DNA of 6,181 nt from Spirochaetales bacterium. Lineage in GTDB: Bacteria > Spirochaetota > Spirochaetia > JABEVK01. Within the stretch, counting starts at the first letter, position 1. The number at the start of each line of letters is the position of its first letter. Positions 5,180-6,181 of the stretch are shown here, piece after piece. The DNA is taken from assembly GCA_013043995.1 (NCBI GenBank), contig JABEVL010000059.1, forward strand, positions 1 through 6,181, written 5' to 3'. The position numbers and the translations under genes were made by a program. The notes under the pieces are model-generated. The model made no database searches, was not told the origin of the DNA, and saw only the letters and a program-made list of their open reading frames with translations.

Positions 5180-6181
5180 ATGAGCTCAAAACTGGATTCA
5201 AAAAAAATTCTTTTGGCTGCCGCCGAATGCCGGGGCTTGGCAAAGGTTGGCGGTTTGGGCGACGTCGTTTTTGATTTAGCCCAGCACCTCACCGAAAGAG
5301 GCCACGACGTCAGTGTCGTCCTCCCAGCCTACGGATCCCAGAAAATCCTGTCTGCCCACGTTTTGGACTTTCTCGTCCCCTTCGGCGAATCCCCCGTCAC
5401 CACCCGACTTCTTCAAGTCGAAAAGTCCTTCCCCGTCAAAACCTTCCTGATCGACGGTCCATTCTTTAGCGGGGACTGGGGCGAAATTTACATCGATTCA
5501 CAAGCCCGCCAAAAAGGACCCTTTGAGGATGATGCCCTGCGTTTTGCCTTCTTTTGCCGGGCCTTGCACGTTCTGTTCAAAACCCATCCCCATTTTCAGT
5601 CCAGAGAGATTGCCCACCTTCACGACTGGCACACGGGATTTTTGCCCCTCCTCTTAAAGCTGGATCCACCGAAAAATATCCCCAAAACGCTCTTCACCAT
5701 TCACAACCTGGATTACCAGGGAATTCGCCCTTGGGACTCGCCCGGCATTCCATGGGGAGGCTTCAGGCAGTGGTTTCCCGACCTTTGGGAAAAGTTGTTG
5801 GAAAGCCCTGATTTTGGCCCAGCTTCGGACCCAAGGTACAGTGAATGTATCAACCCGATGCGATGCGGTATCAAGCTGAGCCTTGGAGTTTCTACAGTGA
5901 GTCCTACCTACGCCCAGGAAATCACCCAAGCGGACGCTCCCGGCCGAGGTTTCATCGGCGGCCGGGGCCTTGAACACGACCTTTCCCAGCGTCTGGCCGA
6001 AGGGCGTCTTTGGGGCATTCTCAACGGCCTGGACGCCAAGGACCACGTCCCGCGCCAGGCCGGTCGCCCCCTTGACGCGGACGATCCGCAGCTGTTTTTG
6101 GCCAAACGGGCCCTTCGCAGCGATTTTCTTGCACAGCTGCCGTTCCTGGTCGGCGAAGCCAAGGCCCGCCTGGGCCAGCGC
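5180..6181 (+). CDS. glgA: Glycogen/starch synthase (ADP-glucose type), 3' end beyond the window
   Basis: GlgA, family GT5, adds glucose from ADP-glucose to the non-reducing end of an alpha-1,4-glucan in the cytosol. The frame is open from the ATG at 5180 to the right edge: 334 codons of a protein usually near 480. The N-terminal Rossmann domain shows KKILLAAAEC (8-17) and the ADP-glucose loop K22-VGGLGDV. HLHDWHTG (146-153), TIHNLDYQG (173-181), TVSPTYAQEIT (239-249) and GILNGLD (279-285) follow, all hallmarks of the family. The C-terminal domain, with the remaining catalytic and nucleotide-binding residues, is outside the window. The loop reads KVGGL instead of KTGGL, as in plant SSIII/SSIV. 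The ATG has no Shine-Dalgarno and sits just after a -10-like TATACT. The divergent neighbour glgC makes its substrate, which supports the assignment. Confidence 0.96.
   Translation, partial: MSSKLDSKKILLAAAECRGLAKVGGLGDVVFDLAQHLTERGHDVSVVLPAYGSQKILSAHVLDFLVPFGESPVTTRLLQVEKSFPVKTFLIDGPFFSGDWGEIYIDSQARQKGPFEDDALRFAFFCRALHVLFKTHPHFQSREIAHLHDWHTGFLPLLLKLDPPKNIPKTLFTIHNLDYQGIRPWDSPGIPWGGFRQWFPDLWEKLLESPDFGPASDPRYSECINPMRCGIKLSLGVSTVSPTYAQEITQADAPGRGFIGGRGLEHDLSQRLAEGRLWGILNGLDAKDHVPRQAGRPLDADDPQLFLAKRALRSDFLAQLPFLVGEAKARLGQR

Noticed and set aside
5654..6046. A 130-codon minus-strand frame at the right end
   Set aside because: It is antisense to glgA, which has family motifs on both sides and through this stretch.

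Overview
This is a dense bacterial chromosomal window with about half G+C and no intergenic stretch over about 110 bases. All the genes are housekeeping or central-metabolism types. There are no rRNAs, tRNAs, insertion sequences, CRISPR arrays or phage genes. The EF4/LepA, RlmN and reductase proteins look Gram-negative. The mix of TTG and ATG starts and the gene order would suit a deltaproteobacterial or Bdellovibrionota-like lineage, but this is a weak guess and no marker in the window settles it.

Layout from left to right. Positions 1-204 hold the 3' end of an unrecognised + strand gene. It converges on lepA and overlaps its 3' end by 18 bases. Four minus-strand genes then run, in transcription order from the right, glgC (ADP-glucose pyrophosphorylase), a ferredoxin/flavodoxin-NADP+ reductase-like gene, rlmN (23S rRNA/tRNA m2A methyltransferase) and lepA (elongation factor 4). 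They are tightly packed: the reductase and rlmN overlap by 4 bases, and the other gaps are 58 and 68 bases with the starts chosen here. This looks like one operon read from a promoter near 5107-5135. On the + strand, glgA (glycogen/starch synthase) starts at 5180 and is cut by the right edge after 334 codons. glgA and glgC are divergent and share a 104-base control region.

How the genes fit together. GlgC makes ADP-glucose and GlgA polymerises it into an alpha-1,4-glucan, so the right half is a glycogen locus. The left half is about translation: RlmN methylates A2503 of 23S rRNA and LepA is a ribosome-associated GTPase. The reductase between them is the most suggestive element. RlmN is a radical-SAM enzyme that needs low-potential electrons, which in the E. 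coli in-vitro system come from NADPH through flavodoxin reductase and flavodoxin. Here such a reductase is translationally coupled to rlmN.

I found no wholly new system. The points most worth checking are the reductase-RlmN coupling, the cyanobacterial/plant-like character of GlgC (both activator-site lysines kept), a possibly leaderless glgA, and competing short inverted repeats between rlmN and lepA.
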